DNA of 23,818 nt from the NCBI GenBank assembly GCA_019594305.1, contig JAFDTZ010000012.1:1-23818 (forward strand), in the 5' to 3' direction. The position numbers and the translations under genes are program-made. The DNA comes from Thermoplasmata archaeon. GTDB lineage: Archaea > Thermoplasmatota > Thermoplasmata > Halarchaeoplasmatales > Halarchaeoplasmataceae. The notes below the pieces were generated by a model. That model saw nothing but the letters and a program-made list of their open reading frames with translations, ran no database searches and had not been told where the DNA came from. Positions 1 through 7,053 of this stretch are shown one piece after another; positions within the stretch are counted from its first letter, which is position 1, and each line of letters opens with the position of its first letter.

Positions 1-2
1 AG

Positions 3-425
3 GAAATTGCAATGAGAGCTTTGAAAAGTGTCGATATGCTCGAATATAGAACCAGGCAGATATCGAAGCTATCCGGAGGACAACTTCAGAGGGTTCTCAT
101 CGCCCGGGCCCTGACAACCGAGCCAGAATTGCTACTTCTTGACGAACCGACCGCTAGTGTCGATGAGAAGATGAAGGGCAGTATATACTCGCTTTTAATG
201 TATCTCAAAAAAAAAGGTATAACCATCATACTCGTATCCCACGATATAGGTGTGATCTCATCCTATGTGGAGAAGGTGGCCTGCCTTAACAAACATTTTA
301 TTTACCATGGAAATGGGGAACTCTCCCCGGATATGATAGAAGCGGCCTATGAATGCCCCATAGATCTGATAGCCCACGGTTTACCCCACAGAGTATTCGA
401 ACACCAGATGCCGGAGGATGATTGA
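3..425 (+). CDS. Metal (Zn/Mn-type) ABC transporter ATP-binding protein, 5'-truncated
   Basis: This is the C-terminal part of the ATPase of a metal ABC importer. The frame is open to the left edge (Glu-Ile-Ala precede the first ATG at 12), so the Walker A half lies outside the window. Counting from that ATG, the ABC signature LSGGQ is at residues 20-24, Walker B LLLLDEP at 40-46 with the D-loop SVD at 49-51, and the H-loop histidine in VSHD at 77. The signature context and the short tail after the H-loop resemble ZnuC/MntA-type ATPases. The next gene is the matching permease and overlaps by 8 nt, so the two are surely one operon. A substrate-binding protein would be expected upstream. Zinc rather than manganese is inference; the ATPase alone does not decide the metal. 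Confidence 0.92.
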   Translation, partial: EIAMRALKSVDMLEYRTRQISKLSGGQLQRVLIARALTTEPELLLLDEPTASVDEKMKGSIYSLLMYLKKKGITIILVSHDIGVISSYVEKVACLNKHFIYHGNGELSPDMIEAAYECPIDLIAHGLPHRVFEHQMPEDD

Positions 426-1245
426 ATTGTTGTCAATTTTTTCATATTCCTTCATGAGACACGCCTTTATGGCAGGCATAATTGCCTCTGTGATCTTCGG
501 TATAATCGGTACTTTCGTGGTGGTTAAACGGCTGGTCTTCATAAGCGGTGGTATCTCCCACGCTTCATTCGGCGGTGTGGGCTTGGGACATTATCTGGGT
601 GTAAGCCTCCTATGGGGCGCATCACTATTTGCAGTCGTCTCGGCATTAGGTGTGGGTTTAGTCGGTAAGAAGACCATGCAGAGGGAAGACACCGCCATAG
701 GAATAGTCTGGGCTCTTGGGATGGCTCTTGGTGCTCTTTTTATGTACATGGCCCCGGAAGGATACCTTCCCACCATGTCCAGCGTACTTTTCGGAAATAT
801 ACTAATGATAAAGATGATGGATGTGTATCTGATGGCCGCCTTAACCCTTTTCATCACAGGAACCACCATAATACTTTATCCACGTATCCAGGGCGTAAGC
901 TTCGATGAAGAGTTCTCAAAGGTAGTGGGTGTGCACACCACTGCCCTTTACCTGTTCATGCTCGTTCTGGTAGCATTATCGATAGTGTTTCTTATTAAAA
1001 TCGTAGGCATCGTTCTGGTACTAGCTATGCTCGCGATACCGGCTTCCATATCTGGCGAATTCACACATGATATGTCAAAGATGATGGTTTTTTCATCACT
1101 GCTATCATTGGTCTTTATCATCTCAGGCCTCTATGTATCAACAATATGGGACCTCCCAGCGGGCCCTACCATAGTTATATTGTCTGGGATTGTTTTCCTA
1201 TTTGTCGTAGCCTTTAAACGATTATATCTCGCTTTACATGACTGA
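418..1245 (+). CDS. Metal ABC transporter permease, ABC-3 family (ZnuB-like)
   Basis: This is the membrane permease of the zinc/manganese importer whose ATPase lies immediately upstream. At 275 residues it has the usual length for the ABC-3 family and seven to nine hydrophobic segments. The N-terminal stretch IIGTFVVVKRLVFISGG followed by ISHASFGGVGLG is highly typical of ZnuB/MntB permeases. The start ATG at 418 overlaps the end of the ATPase gene by 8 nt. The only Shine-Dalgarno-like GGAGG (413-417) touches that ATG, so a TTG at 427 or 430 is a possible alternative; family alignment of the N-terminus favours ATG 418. The stop is 6 nt from the stop of the convergent zinc-ribbon gene. Confidence 0.93.
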   Translation: MIELLSIFSYSFMRHAFMAGIIASVIFGIIGTFVVVKRLVFISGGISHASFGGVGLGHYLGVSLLWGASLFAVVSALGVGLVGKKTMQREDTAIGIVWALGMALGALFMYMAPEGYLPTMSSVLFGNILMIKMMDVYLMAALTLFITGTTIILYPRIQGVSFDEEFSKVVGVHTTALYLFMLVLVALSIVFLIKIVGIVLVLAMLAIPASISGEFTHDMSKMMVFSSLLSLVFIISGLYVSTIWDLPAGPTIVILSGIVFLFVVAFKRLYLALHD

Positions 1246-1251
1246 AGGTAC

Positions 1252-2103
1252 TCACTCGGTTAGAACTGACCCTGCTCTTACTTCTACTTTTACAGTACCA
1301 AGGTCTATCAACTCGTTAGTAGGACCTCCTCTTTGTGTCGGTGGTGTTTGATAATGTAATTTGACTTCAACAGGATGTTCTCCGTCAAAGGTGGGGTATA
1401 ATTTGATAACGGCGGTCCTTTCTTCGTTTACACCCAAGGTTGGTATGAAGGTTTTTGTTTCATTTGAAATGACGGTGGGAGGAGTAAATACTTGTAGTCT
1501 GACGTTCTTTGCGAAAGCGGTTCCTTTGTTGGCTATTTTAACAAGCAACAATACCTCTTCACCTAGGATAAACTCGGGAGCACTCAAATTTAGAGACGCA
1601 ACGAGTTTAGGTGATCCGGTAACATTGATGTTAATCTGTGGAATCTTTACTGTCGCCTCCTTTCCATCGCTTTTTGTATAAACCACATCAAATGCGGGAA
1701 TCGTGTATTTTCCAGGTTTAGGAGGAACGAGATGATATTCCCTATCTATGCTTTGACCCGGATCTATTTCTATGGAACCGCTTTTTATGTCCTTCCCATC
1801 CAGTTCCTCGGGCATTTCAAAATCATAATGCGCCGTAGAGGATAAGTTACCGATGTTTTTCAGAGATATCTTAAGCACCGCCTCACGGCCTGCGACGATA
1901 TCGCCAAAGATGGACGTTTTCGCCAAAAGTTTGGGTTCCTTAGCTACGTAGTTACCACACCTGCCGCACACCTCTTTATTGGGATAGATAGGAGATCTAC
2001 ATACCTTGCATCGTTCGACGTACTTATGACATGAAGGGCATTGTGCTTGACTATCCCATAGAGATACACCGCAGTGGGGACAAGGAGAGTATTGTTGATC
2101 CAT
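1252..2103 (-). CDS. Zinc-ribbon protein with two CARDB-like Ig-fold domains
   Basis: A 283-residue protein of unknown function. The N-terminus has four CxxC pairs (C8/C11, C22/C25, C32/C35, C46/C49), which fit two treble-clef or zinc-ribbon modules. Two beta-rich domains follow, at about residues 58-165 and 168-280. Each has the pattern of CARDB/NEW3-like Ig folds (LKNIGN and KIANKGTAFAKNV motifs, which are typical 'intrinsic to repeats of cell-adhesion' sequences). No signal peptide or membrane helix is seen, so the protein should be cytoplasmic unless partners carry it out. The ATG at 2103 is preceded by AGGTG (2111-2115) and by an A/T-rich TATA-like element at 2125-2137. It converges on the metal transporter operon with only 6 nt between stops. 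A link to zinc handling is possible but rests only on proximity. Confidence 0.85.
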   Translation of the reverse strand: MDQQYSPCPHCGVSLWDSQAQCPSCHKYVERCKVCRSPIYPNKEVCGRCGNYVAKEPKLLAKTSIFGDIVAGREAVLKISLKNIGNLSSTAHYDFEMPEELDGKDIKSGSIEIDPGQSIDREYHLVPPKPGKYTIPAFDVVYTKSDGKEATVKIPQININVTGSPKLVASLNLSAPEFILGEEVLLLVKIANKGTAFAKNVRLQVFTPPTVISNETKTFIPTLGVNEERTAVIKLYPTFDGEHPVEVKLHYQTPPTQRGGPTNELIDLGTVKVEVRAGSVLTE

Positions 2104-2124
2104 ATTTAGACACCTAAATCATAT

Positions 2125-2137
2125 CAGATATTTAGGT
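2125..2137 (-). promoter_or_regulatory. TATA box for the zinc-ribbon gene
   Basis: On the minus strand this reads ACCTAAATATCTG. Its centre is about 28 nt from the ATG at 2103, which would give a nearly leaderless transcript. An AGGTG sequence lies between it and the start, so a short leader with a ribosome site is the alternative. Confidence 0.4.
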
Positions 2138-2191
2138 AGTACTTGGAGTTATCGTTAATTTTACTGCTAAAAATATCCAACGATGCACAAA

Positions 2192-2202
2192 TCTTAAATA
2201 TG
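2192..2202 (+). promoter_or_regulatory. TATA box of the broken thioredoxin gene
   Basis: CTTAAATATG lies about 30 nt upstream of the ATG at 2229, at the spacing seen for other genes here. The promoter appears intact although the reading frame is not. Confidence 0.4.
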
Positions 2203-2228
2203 TTCACGGAGTTGGTTATGTGAATTGT

Positions 2229-2758
2229 ATGCAAAAACGAATCATCGTCCTCATGTTGTTTGTCCTCTTAATTAATATGCCCTAATAACTTCGGGAACCA
2301 CTAATGACATAAACTAGGTTACTTACAATGATGCAATTGAAGTAGCAAATGAACGGGACAAGCCGATCTTGGTATATTTCGGCGCCGATTGGTGTCCACC
2401 GTGTAATATGATGAAGGAAGAAGTTTTCACTGACCTTAAAGTCATCGCCGCATCATCGAAATTAATATGGGTTTACGTGGATGTTGACGAAGATTCGTTC
2501 CTTGCAAATAGGTATGGAATCTCCGGAGTACCTACCCTTGTATTCATTACTCCGCAAGAAGAAGAGCTTTTCCGCAGGGTCGGATTCCGTGATGTACCTG
2601 AAATCCTAGAAGATATATCCAACGCTGTCGAGCAGTATGATAAAGGTGAAATAACCCAAGAGGAAGAAAACTCCACCTCTGGCTATTCTTCATCCCTATT
2701 CATAATCACGATCATCTCCGCAGTGATGGTTTATGGAGTAAAAAGACGTTACTATTGA
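2229..2758 (+). pseudogene. Secreted, membrane-anchored thioredoxin-like protein, frame broken twice
   Basis: The ATG at 2229 opens a signal peptide (MQKRIIVLMLFVLLINMP) that stops at TAA 2283. Reading on in the frame of the downstream ORF gives LITSGTTNDIN, then TAG at 2315-2317, then VTYNDAIEVANERDKPILVYFGADWCPPC and the rest of a thioredoxin fold. Restoring one C in the CCC run at 2280-2282 joins the two parts. The TAG falls where this family carries a conserved Trp (TGG), in the pattern W-x-x-x-A-x-x-A. The active site is WCPPC. The cis-Pro loop is in GVPTLVF, and a hydrophobic helix near the C-terminus (SLFIITIISAVMVYGV) followed by KRR would anchor it. The intact ancestor would have been an extracytoplasmic disulfide oxidoreductase. 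The distal part starting at TTG 2369 could still be made only if an internal start is used. An assembly error cannot be excluded, but two independent errors are needed. Confidence 0.75.
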
Positions 2759-2808
2759 ATTGAAGAAGGTAGGCATATAACGTTTAATTTTCAAAACCGA
2801 GGAGGAAA

Positions 2809-2820
2809 ACATATAAATAC
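2809..2820 (+). promoter_or_regulatory. TATA box of the ribosomal protein L10e gene
   Basis: The sequence ACATATAAATAC is centred about 31 nt before the ATG at 2846, so transcription should start a few nucleotides before the start codon. No Shine-Dalgarno sequence lies in that short leader. Confidence 0.65.
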
Positions 2821-2845
2821 GCAGTACATATGGATTGTACCTATC

Positions 2846-3349
2846 ATGGCTCAGAAACCAGGCAGTATGTACAGAGAAGTCAAGGGTCAGGCGTACACCC
2901 GTAAGAAATACATCGGAGGCATACCTCACCTAAGGGTCGGTCAGTTTGTTACCGGTAACCGTAAAGGAGAGTTCGAATTAGAACTGAACCTGATAGCCGA
3001 GGAAAAATGTCAGATATTGGACAATGCCCTCGAGGCCGCTCGTATCACCGTGACTAGAACCCTTTCGAAAAGGGTTGGTGACAAGAATTTTAAGGCACAT
3101 ATACTTGTATATCCACATCACGTTCTTCGCGAGAACAAGCAAGCTACCGGCGCAGGTGCTGACAGGGTATCTGAGGGGATGAGGCGCTCATTCGGCAAGA
3201 AAGTTGGCAATGCGGCAAGGGTCGATGCCGATCAACCTGTGATACGTGTTTGGGTAAACGAGGCGAACGTCGATATAGCGAAGGACGCTCTGAGAAAGGC
3301 ATCCATGAAACTACCAACTCCGTGTCGGCAAACTATAAAAGAAGCATAA
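2846..3349 (+). CDS. rpl10e: 50S ribosomal protein L10e (archaeal uL16)
   Basis: This 167-residue protein is the archaeal/eukaryotic L10e, the counterpart of bacterial L16 (uL16), near the peptidyl transferase centre and the A site of the large subunit. It opens with the family signature of a short basic N-terminus, MAQKPGSMYREVKGQAYTRK. It continues with RITVTRTLSKRVGDKNF and the RENKQATGAGADRVSEGMRRSFGK segment, which holds the conserved tRNA-binding loop. It is slightly shorter than many archaeal homologues (about 170-180). It appears monocistronic, with its own TATA box, almost no leader, and an oligo-T run just after the stop. It is the best lineage marker in the window. Confidence 0.97.
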   Translation: MAQKPGSMYREVKGQAYTRKKYIGGIPHLRVGQFVTGNRKGEFELELNLIAEEKCQILDNALEAARITVTRTLSKRVGDKNFKAHILVYPHHVLRENKQATGAGADRVSEGMRRSFGKKVGNAARVDADQPVIRVWVNEANVDIAKDALRKASMKLPTPCRQTIKEA

Positions 3350-3359
3350 GTTGTTCAAG

Positions 3360-3365
3360 TTTTTT
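3360..3365 (+). terminator. Oligo-T terminator after L10e
   Basis: A run of six T lies 11 nt past the L10e stop codon. Short oligo-T tracts are the usual archaeal termination signal. The convergent gene ends only 37 nt away. Confidence 0.4.
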
Positions 3366-3386
3366 AGATATCAAAGATCATCGTCT

Positions 3387-3917
3387 TTATAGAGCGACTA
3401 GTTCTACTGCCCGAAGGGCAAATAAAGGCACCACCACCATAAGAAAATCATCATCTATAATCAGACTGGGAAATTCGGATGCAACTGCAACAGCTGAACC
3501 AATCGCCGCTAGTATTAGTACCGTGATGATGGAATATTCAGTTAAAAATATTAAGCTTATAAATGCTATCAGAGCCCAACATATAAGAGGGATGTATGGG
3601 TATGATTCCGGTTTTCGTCCACGCATTTCACCGATCATAGGATCTATGAGACCCATACCCAATAGGCACACCACCGCAAAGTGCATTGGAAAAAGGAGTA
3701 ATGCTACAGCTGCCGCCATGGTGGCCCAAGCGTAAGCGGCTATCTGATAACCTTCATAATGCCTCATACCGAATATGAGCCAGCCCTTATACAACCGAAT
3801 CACTTCGAATCCGAGTATCGTGATAACGACTATCAGCAGTAATAGTTTTCTGGAGTGTCCGTATATGTCTACGGGCAATAGATAGTAAACCAAAAATATC
3901 CATGCGAGTGAGTGCAA
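3387..3917 (-). CDS. Polytopic membrane protein, resembles polyprenol/dolichol kinase family
   Basis: About 176 residues and very hydrophobic, with six or seven predicted membrane segments. Features that recall the dolichol kinase/phytol kinase (CTP-using) family are a conserved E-x-x-R-L near residues 38-42, an Asp in the loop GLIDPMIGEMRGRKP around residues 90-104, and the C-terminal pattern SAVAVASEFPSLIIDDDFLMVVVP, like the ExxP...IDDN block of that family. If correct, it would phosphorylate an isoprenoid alcohol for glycan carrier or lipid recycling. The start is uncertain. TTG at 3917 is the first possible start and has AGGAGA only 3 nt upstream. No in-frame ATG occurs before the fiftieth codon, and the frame is closed by a stop at 3951-3953. 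The family call is by motif recall only. Confidence 0.55.
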   Translation of the reverse strand: MHSLAWIFLVYYLLPVDIYGHSRKLLLLIVVITILGFEVIRLYKGWLIFGMRHYEGYQIAAYAWATMAAAVALLLFPMHFAVVCLLGMGLIDPMIGEMRGRKPESYPYIPLICWALIAFISLIFLTEYSIITVLILAAIGSAVAVASEFPSLIIDDDFLMVVVPLFALRAVELVAL

Positions 3918-3952
3918 TAATCTCCTAAATATATGTTGTTGCTCTGTCGTTT

Positions 3953-3981
3953 AAAAACCCCCTTGCATAAAAAAGAGGGTT
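3953..3981 (-). terminator. Stem-loop plus oligo-T terminator after paaK
   Basis: On the minus strand, AACCCTCTT (3981-3973) pairs with AAGGGGGTT (3964-3956), nine positions with one mismatch, around an 8-nt loop, and the stem runs into TTTTT. It lies between the end of the ligase gene (4024) and the start of the small membrane protein gene (3917), so it would separate the two transcripts. Confidence 0.5.
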
Positions 3982-3989
3982 AGAACCTG

Positions 3990-4002
3990 ATCTTTTATAA
4001 CC
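3990..4002 (-). promoter_or_regulatory. Possible TATA box for the small membrane protein gene
   Basis: On the minus strand this reads GGTTATAAAAGAT and sits inside a short inverted repeat, CCTG...CAGG (3986-4005). It is about 75 nt upstream of the TTG start, so a leader of around 50 nt containing the terminator-like hairpin would result. This is weaker than the other promoter calls. Confidence 0.25.
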
Positions 4003-4023
4003 AGGCATTTATACGGAGACGTA

Positions 4024-5340
4024 TCACACATCCTCTACCCTATCATGTTCTTCTCTCATATCTATAACACGTTTAGCCTTGCCTACTGTTCTGGGTATGG
4101 CTCCGGGTTCCAGGAGTTTGATGTTCGCCCTGATATTGAGAACGGCGATGAGATTCTCCGAGGTACGTTTGAGAAGTTCCTCTTCGTTGTAATCCTTTGA
4201 TTCGTAGTAGTCCTTATCCACTTCTACCTTGACGAAGAGCTTATCGAGAACGTCTCTATCGACGATTATCTGATAATGCTCGCCTATACCTTCGGTCTCT
4301 AACAATGCAGCCTCTATCTGACTGGGGAACACGTTAACACCACCGATTATGAGCATGTCGTCGCTGCGGCCCTTGATACGCATTATCCTGGGGTGCCATC
4401 TACCGCAATCACATTCTTCGTAGTTGATCACCGCGATATCCTTGGTTCTGTATCTCAACAAGGGCATGGCCTCTCTGGATAGCATGGTAAAGACCAGTTC
4501 CCCCTTCTCACCTTCGGGTAAAACCTCGCCCGAAACGGGGTCTATAGTTTCCACGTAGAATTCGTCTGCCCATATATGAAGACCTTTCTGTTCGGGGCAC
4601 TCCACCGCTACCCCGGGTCCGTACAATTCCGACATACCGTAAACATCCTGTGCCCTCAGGCCCATGGATTCCTGTATGCTGGCCCTAGCTTCGTCACTCC
4701 AAGGCTCGGCACCGAACATACCAACTTTGATATTGAAATCCTCTCTCGGTTTATAACCGAATTTCTCCGATGCCTCCGCCAGGTATATCGCATATGATGG
4801 TGTACATGCAAGAACGGTAGTCTTGAAGTCGTACATCATCTTTATCTGTTTTTTAGTGTTACCGGTTGCGGTCGGCAGTACCGAGCAGCCCAATGTTTCT
4901 GCACCGTAATGAAATCCAAGCCCTCCGGTGAACAATCCGTAGCCGTAGGCGTTCTGTACTATGTCATCGGGTTCTACTCCTGCGGCATTGTATGTACGTG
5001 CCATAAGATCACACCATACATCCAGGTCGTTTCGAGTGTATGAGACCACTGTGGGGGTTCCCGTTGTACCGCTGGACGCATGGAATCTGATGATTTCTTC
5101 CCTGGGTACCGCTAATATACCATAGGGATAATGATCTCTCAGGTCATCCTTGACGGTAAAAGGTATTTTGTGTACGTCCTCAAGGCCCTTTATATCTGAA
5201 GGTGAGATACCGGCTTCCTTGAACTTCCGCTTGTACATGGGTACGTTATCGTGTGCGTAGCGTACCATCTTCAGCATCTTTTCCTTCTGTAACTTACGTA
5301 TGTCTTCGGCTTTCATCATCTGTGCTTTTTCGTTAAACAT
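4024..5340 (-). CDS. paaK: Phenylacetate-CoA ligase (AMP-forming), PaaK family
   Basis: A 438-residue member of the adenylate-forming enzyme superfamily that activates aryl acids such as phenylacetate to CoA thioesters via an acyl-AMP. Motifs: the P-loop SSGTTGTPT (89-97), AEPW (211-214), YGMSE (234-238), RTKD (298-301), the hinge GRSDDMLI (324-331), and the C-terminal catalytic lysine region GKAKRV (420-425). Length and motif spacing match PaaK/indoleacetate-CoA ligases of peptide-fermenting archaea. ATG at 5340 is chosen over GTG at 5346 because AGGTG lies 5 nt before it. A TATA-like element at 5384-5395 gives a short leader. Downstream of a flavodoxin and a transporter gene in the same direction, it could act on aromatic acids from amino acid fermentation, or in the reverse, ATP-independent-uptake context; the true substrate is not shown. 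Confidence 0.93.
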   Translation of the reverse strand: MFNEKAQMMKAEDIRKLQKEKMLKMVRYAHDNVPMYKRKFKEAGISPSDIKGLEDVHKIPFTVKDDLRDHYPYGILAVPREEIIRFHASSGTTGTPTVVSYTRNDLDVWCDLMARTYNAAGVEPDDIVQNAYGYGLFTGGLGFHYGAETLGCSVLPTATGNTKKQIKMMYDFKTTVLACTPSYAIYLAEASEKFGYKPREDFNIKVGMFGAEPWSDEARASIQESMGLRAQDVYGMSELYGPGVAVECPEQKGLHIWADEFYVETIDPVSGEVLPEGEKGELVFTMLSREAMPLLRYRTKDIAVINYEECDCGRWHPRIMRIKGRSDDMLIIGGVNVFPSQIEAALLETEGIGEHYQIIVDRDVLDKLFVKVEVDKDYYESKDYNEEELLKRTSENLIAVLNIRANIKLLEPGAIPRTVGKAKRVIDMREEHDRVEDV

Positions 5341-5383
5341 GATCACACCTGGAATATCTTTTCACAATGGTATTATGGAGTTC

Positions 5384-5395
5384 GATTATAAGTTT
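5384..5395 (-). promoter_or_regulatory. TATA box of paaK
   Basis: On the minus strand this reads AAACTTATAATC, about 48 nt upstream of the ATG at 5340. That places the start of transcription near 5363 and leaves a leader of some 20 nt, enough for the AGGTG ribosome site. It lies in the 62-nt gap between the flavodoxin stop and paaK, so paaK can be expressed apart from the upstream pair. Confidence 0.45.
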
Positions 5396-5408
5396 TTCTC
5401 ATGAACCT

Positions 5409-5891
5409 TCAAGGGAGTTTATCAACGAATGCTTTGAGTTCGTCCGGATGCTTTTTGTTCTTCACATCCTTATCGTATATACTTGTAACGGCTAAGGGTT
5501 TGCAATCTGACAGTTCTTCCATCACCCTGAAGGTTTTGGAAGCACCGCCGCCACCGTGGGTACAGAAGAAAGAAACATCTGGCATTTCATTGCCGTAACT
5601 TTTTAGATAAGTACGTATCGCCGGAGCTATGGTTCCCGCCCATACCGGCGTGCCCAAGATAACCATATCAAAATCCGCCGGACGATGTTTGACCTCGTCT
5701 ATTTCCGTTTCTTTCTTACGCATTGCATCTTTGGCTGCGGCCAGATATCCGATCTTACCACTTCGATCTTTATGATCTATCAGCTCTTCCAGCTCAACTT
5801 CGTCACCTTTTTGCCGCATCAGCTCGGCCATGTCCTCGGCCGTACGTCTCGTTATCCCTGTACGGGAATAGAAGGCTATCAGTATTTTCAT
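5409..5891 (-). CDS. Flavodoxin family protein
   Basis: 160 residues with the flavodoxin fold, so an FMN-binding electron carrier or NAD(P)H-quinone-type reductase. The FMN phosphate loop is YSRTGITRRTA (8-18), the second FMN contact is GTPVWAG (80-86), and a third loop is THGGGG (111-116). The size fits the flavodoxin/WrbA-like short group rather than a multidomain flavoprotein. The ATG at 5891 has a good ribosome site, AAGGTGAT, 4 nt upstream. It lies 12 nt after the AEC transporter gene, so the two are cotranscribed. Its redox partner is not identifiable here. Confidence 0.9.
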   Translation of the reverse strand: MKILIAFYSRTGITRRTAEDMAELMRQKGDEVELEELIDHKDRSGKIGYLAAAKDAMRKKETEIDEVKHRPADFDMVILGTPVWAGTIAPAIRTYLKSYGNEMPDVSFFCTHGGGGASKTFRVMEELSDCKPLAVTSIYDKDVKNKKHPDELKAFVDKLP

Positions 5892-5903
5892 AATATCACC
5901 TTA

Positions 5904-6980
5904 TCAAAGCCCCATACCTCGGAACAGAATTATCAATCCCAGCAATACAGGGATAGCCACTATGGTGGTCCATGTTATTGCAAGTGCTGTACCCTTAGTG
6001 TTCAGCCCGTATGGTATAAGGAACATATTGGTGCTGGTTATAGGCATAATTGAGTTAAGTATGATAACCACGAACCACGGACTGGGTATGATGTCAAGTA
6101 AAAGGAGAGGTCCGAAAATCAGCAGAGTGAAGATGGGGGTGTAGAGCATGGTGGTGAGGAAAGCGTTCCTACCTGCAGCCCAGTGGAGTTCCCTTACTTC
6201 TTCCTTCTTGGGGCGCAGGAACATCTTCTTCATCTCATCTAACTTCAGATCCTCAAAATGGATGCCGGAGCCCACATAATACAGGCCGGCAGGGATGGTC
6301 AGCGCGGTTATGAAATGCAACACCGTACCACCATCGCCCAGGTCGGCCATAACTATGCCGGTTGAACGGTGAATGAATATTGCAGCTATCACGAAGGATA
6401 AAAGGTACCAGGGATAAAGTCTTAAAAACCATGGAAGGGGAGATACTTCCTTGGCTATACTCTTGGTTTCGTTTCGGTGCATTACCGACAGTACGTAAGG
6501 GATGATGGCGAATAAGCCGATGCCTACCAGGGCGATATAGATGGCTGCAGGAACCCTCCATCGATCTATGGCAAGCAATGCACCACCCACGAAGGCAGCG
6601 CTTCGTCCCTGGTTGGTCAAAACAGTTTTGATGAACGTTCTCTTTTCCATACCCTCGAGATCCAAATTATTCGCCTCTAAACGTCCAAGGAATAATGCAA
6701 GGATGTACATGAAGAAAAGAACACCGAAGGTCAACATTGCAAAGATTATCTCATCTCTACCGAATGTGATATTCAGAAATATTCTAAATAGTAGCAGGGG
6801 AATGAACACGAATAACAGGATCAGGCCTATCTTTTTCATCGCCTTGTTTATCCGATCGCGTCCGTATGCTCCTGCTAGTAGATGTGTTACTACGAATCCG
6901 ATGGGAACCCATATCAGAGTCCAAAGCCCGCTTATATACGGTAATATACTTTCCAACGCTCCAATAAATGCCATGACCAT
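5904..6980 (-). CDS. AEC (auxin efflux carrier) family transporter
   Basis: About 358 residues with roughly ten hydrophobic segments. The last third has the family pattern: PWFVVIILNSIMPITSTNMFLIPYGLNTKGTALAITWTT, equivalent to the AEC block where a Pro-containing helix precedes an 'A/PYG.....A' segment and a helix with conserved Ser/Thr. The middle contains TNQGRSAAFVGGALLA, like the 'NP....G' half repeat. AEC proteins in prokaryotes move malate, malonate or related organic anions; with paaK nearby, an organic acid is plausible but unproven. The open frame extends to 7091, but ATG 6980 (or 6974) is preferred: it begins just before the first helix, a TATA box sits 21-27 nt upstream, and the longer form would overlap the start of the divergent gene. 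Confidence 0.75.
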   Translation of the reverse strand: MVMAFIGALESILPYISGLWTLIWVPIGFVVTHLLAGAYGRDRINKAMKKIGLILLFVFIPLLLFRIFLNITFGRDEIIFAMLTFGVLFFMYILALFLGRLEANNLDLEGMEKRTFIKTVLTNQGRSAAFVGGALLAIDRWRVPAAIYIALVGIGLFAIIPYVLSVMHRNETKSIAKEVSPLPWFLRLYPWYLLSFVIAAIFIHRSTGIVMADLGDGGTVLHFITALTIPAGLYYVGSGIHFEDLKLDEMKKMFLRPKKEEVRELHWAAGRNAFLTTMLYTPIFTLLIFGPLLLLDIIPSPWFVVIILNSIMPITSTNMFLIPYGLNTKGTALAITWTTIVAIPVLLGLIILFRGMGL

Positions 6981-6994
6981 CCCAAAAGACAAAG

Positions 6995-7007
6995 CGTATT
7001 TAAAAAG
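6995..7007 (-). promoter_or_regulatory. TATA box of the AEC transporter operon
   Basis: On the minus strand this reads CTTTTTAAATACG. It is 21-27 nt before the candidate starts at 6980 and 6974, implying a leaderless message, and it lies inside the N-terminal extension of the longest open frame. Confidence 0.5.
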
Positions 7008-7018
7008 TTCGATTCCGA

Positions 7019-7029
7019 AAGTATAATAA
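7019..7029 (+). promoter_or_regulatory. TATA box of the acyl-CoA synthetase operon
   Basis: AAGTATAATAA is centred about 29 nt before the ATG at 7054, giving a leaderless or nearly leaderless transcript. Only about 15 nt separate it from the opposite-strand TATA box, so the two promoters are back to back. Confidence 0.5.
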
Positions 7030-7053
7030 CGGTGATGTAAATCCACCCATCGA

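Noticed and set aside
2315..2317. Pyrrolysine codon in the thioredoxin gene
   Set aside because: The TAG replaces a conserved Trp, the same frame also needs a frameshift, and TAG ends a neighbouring gene normally (10205-10207). A nonsense mutation or error is simpler.
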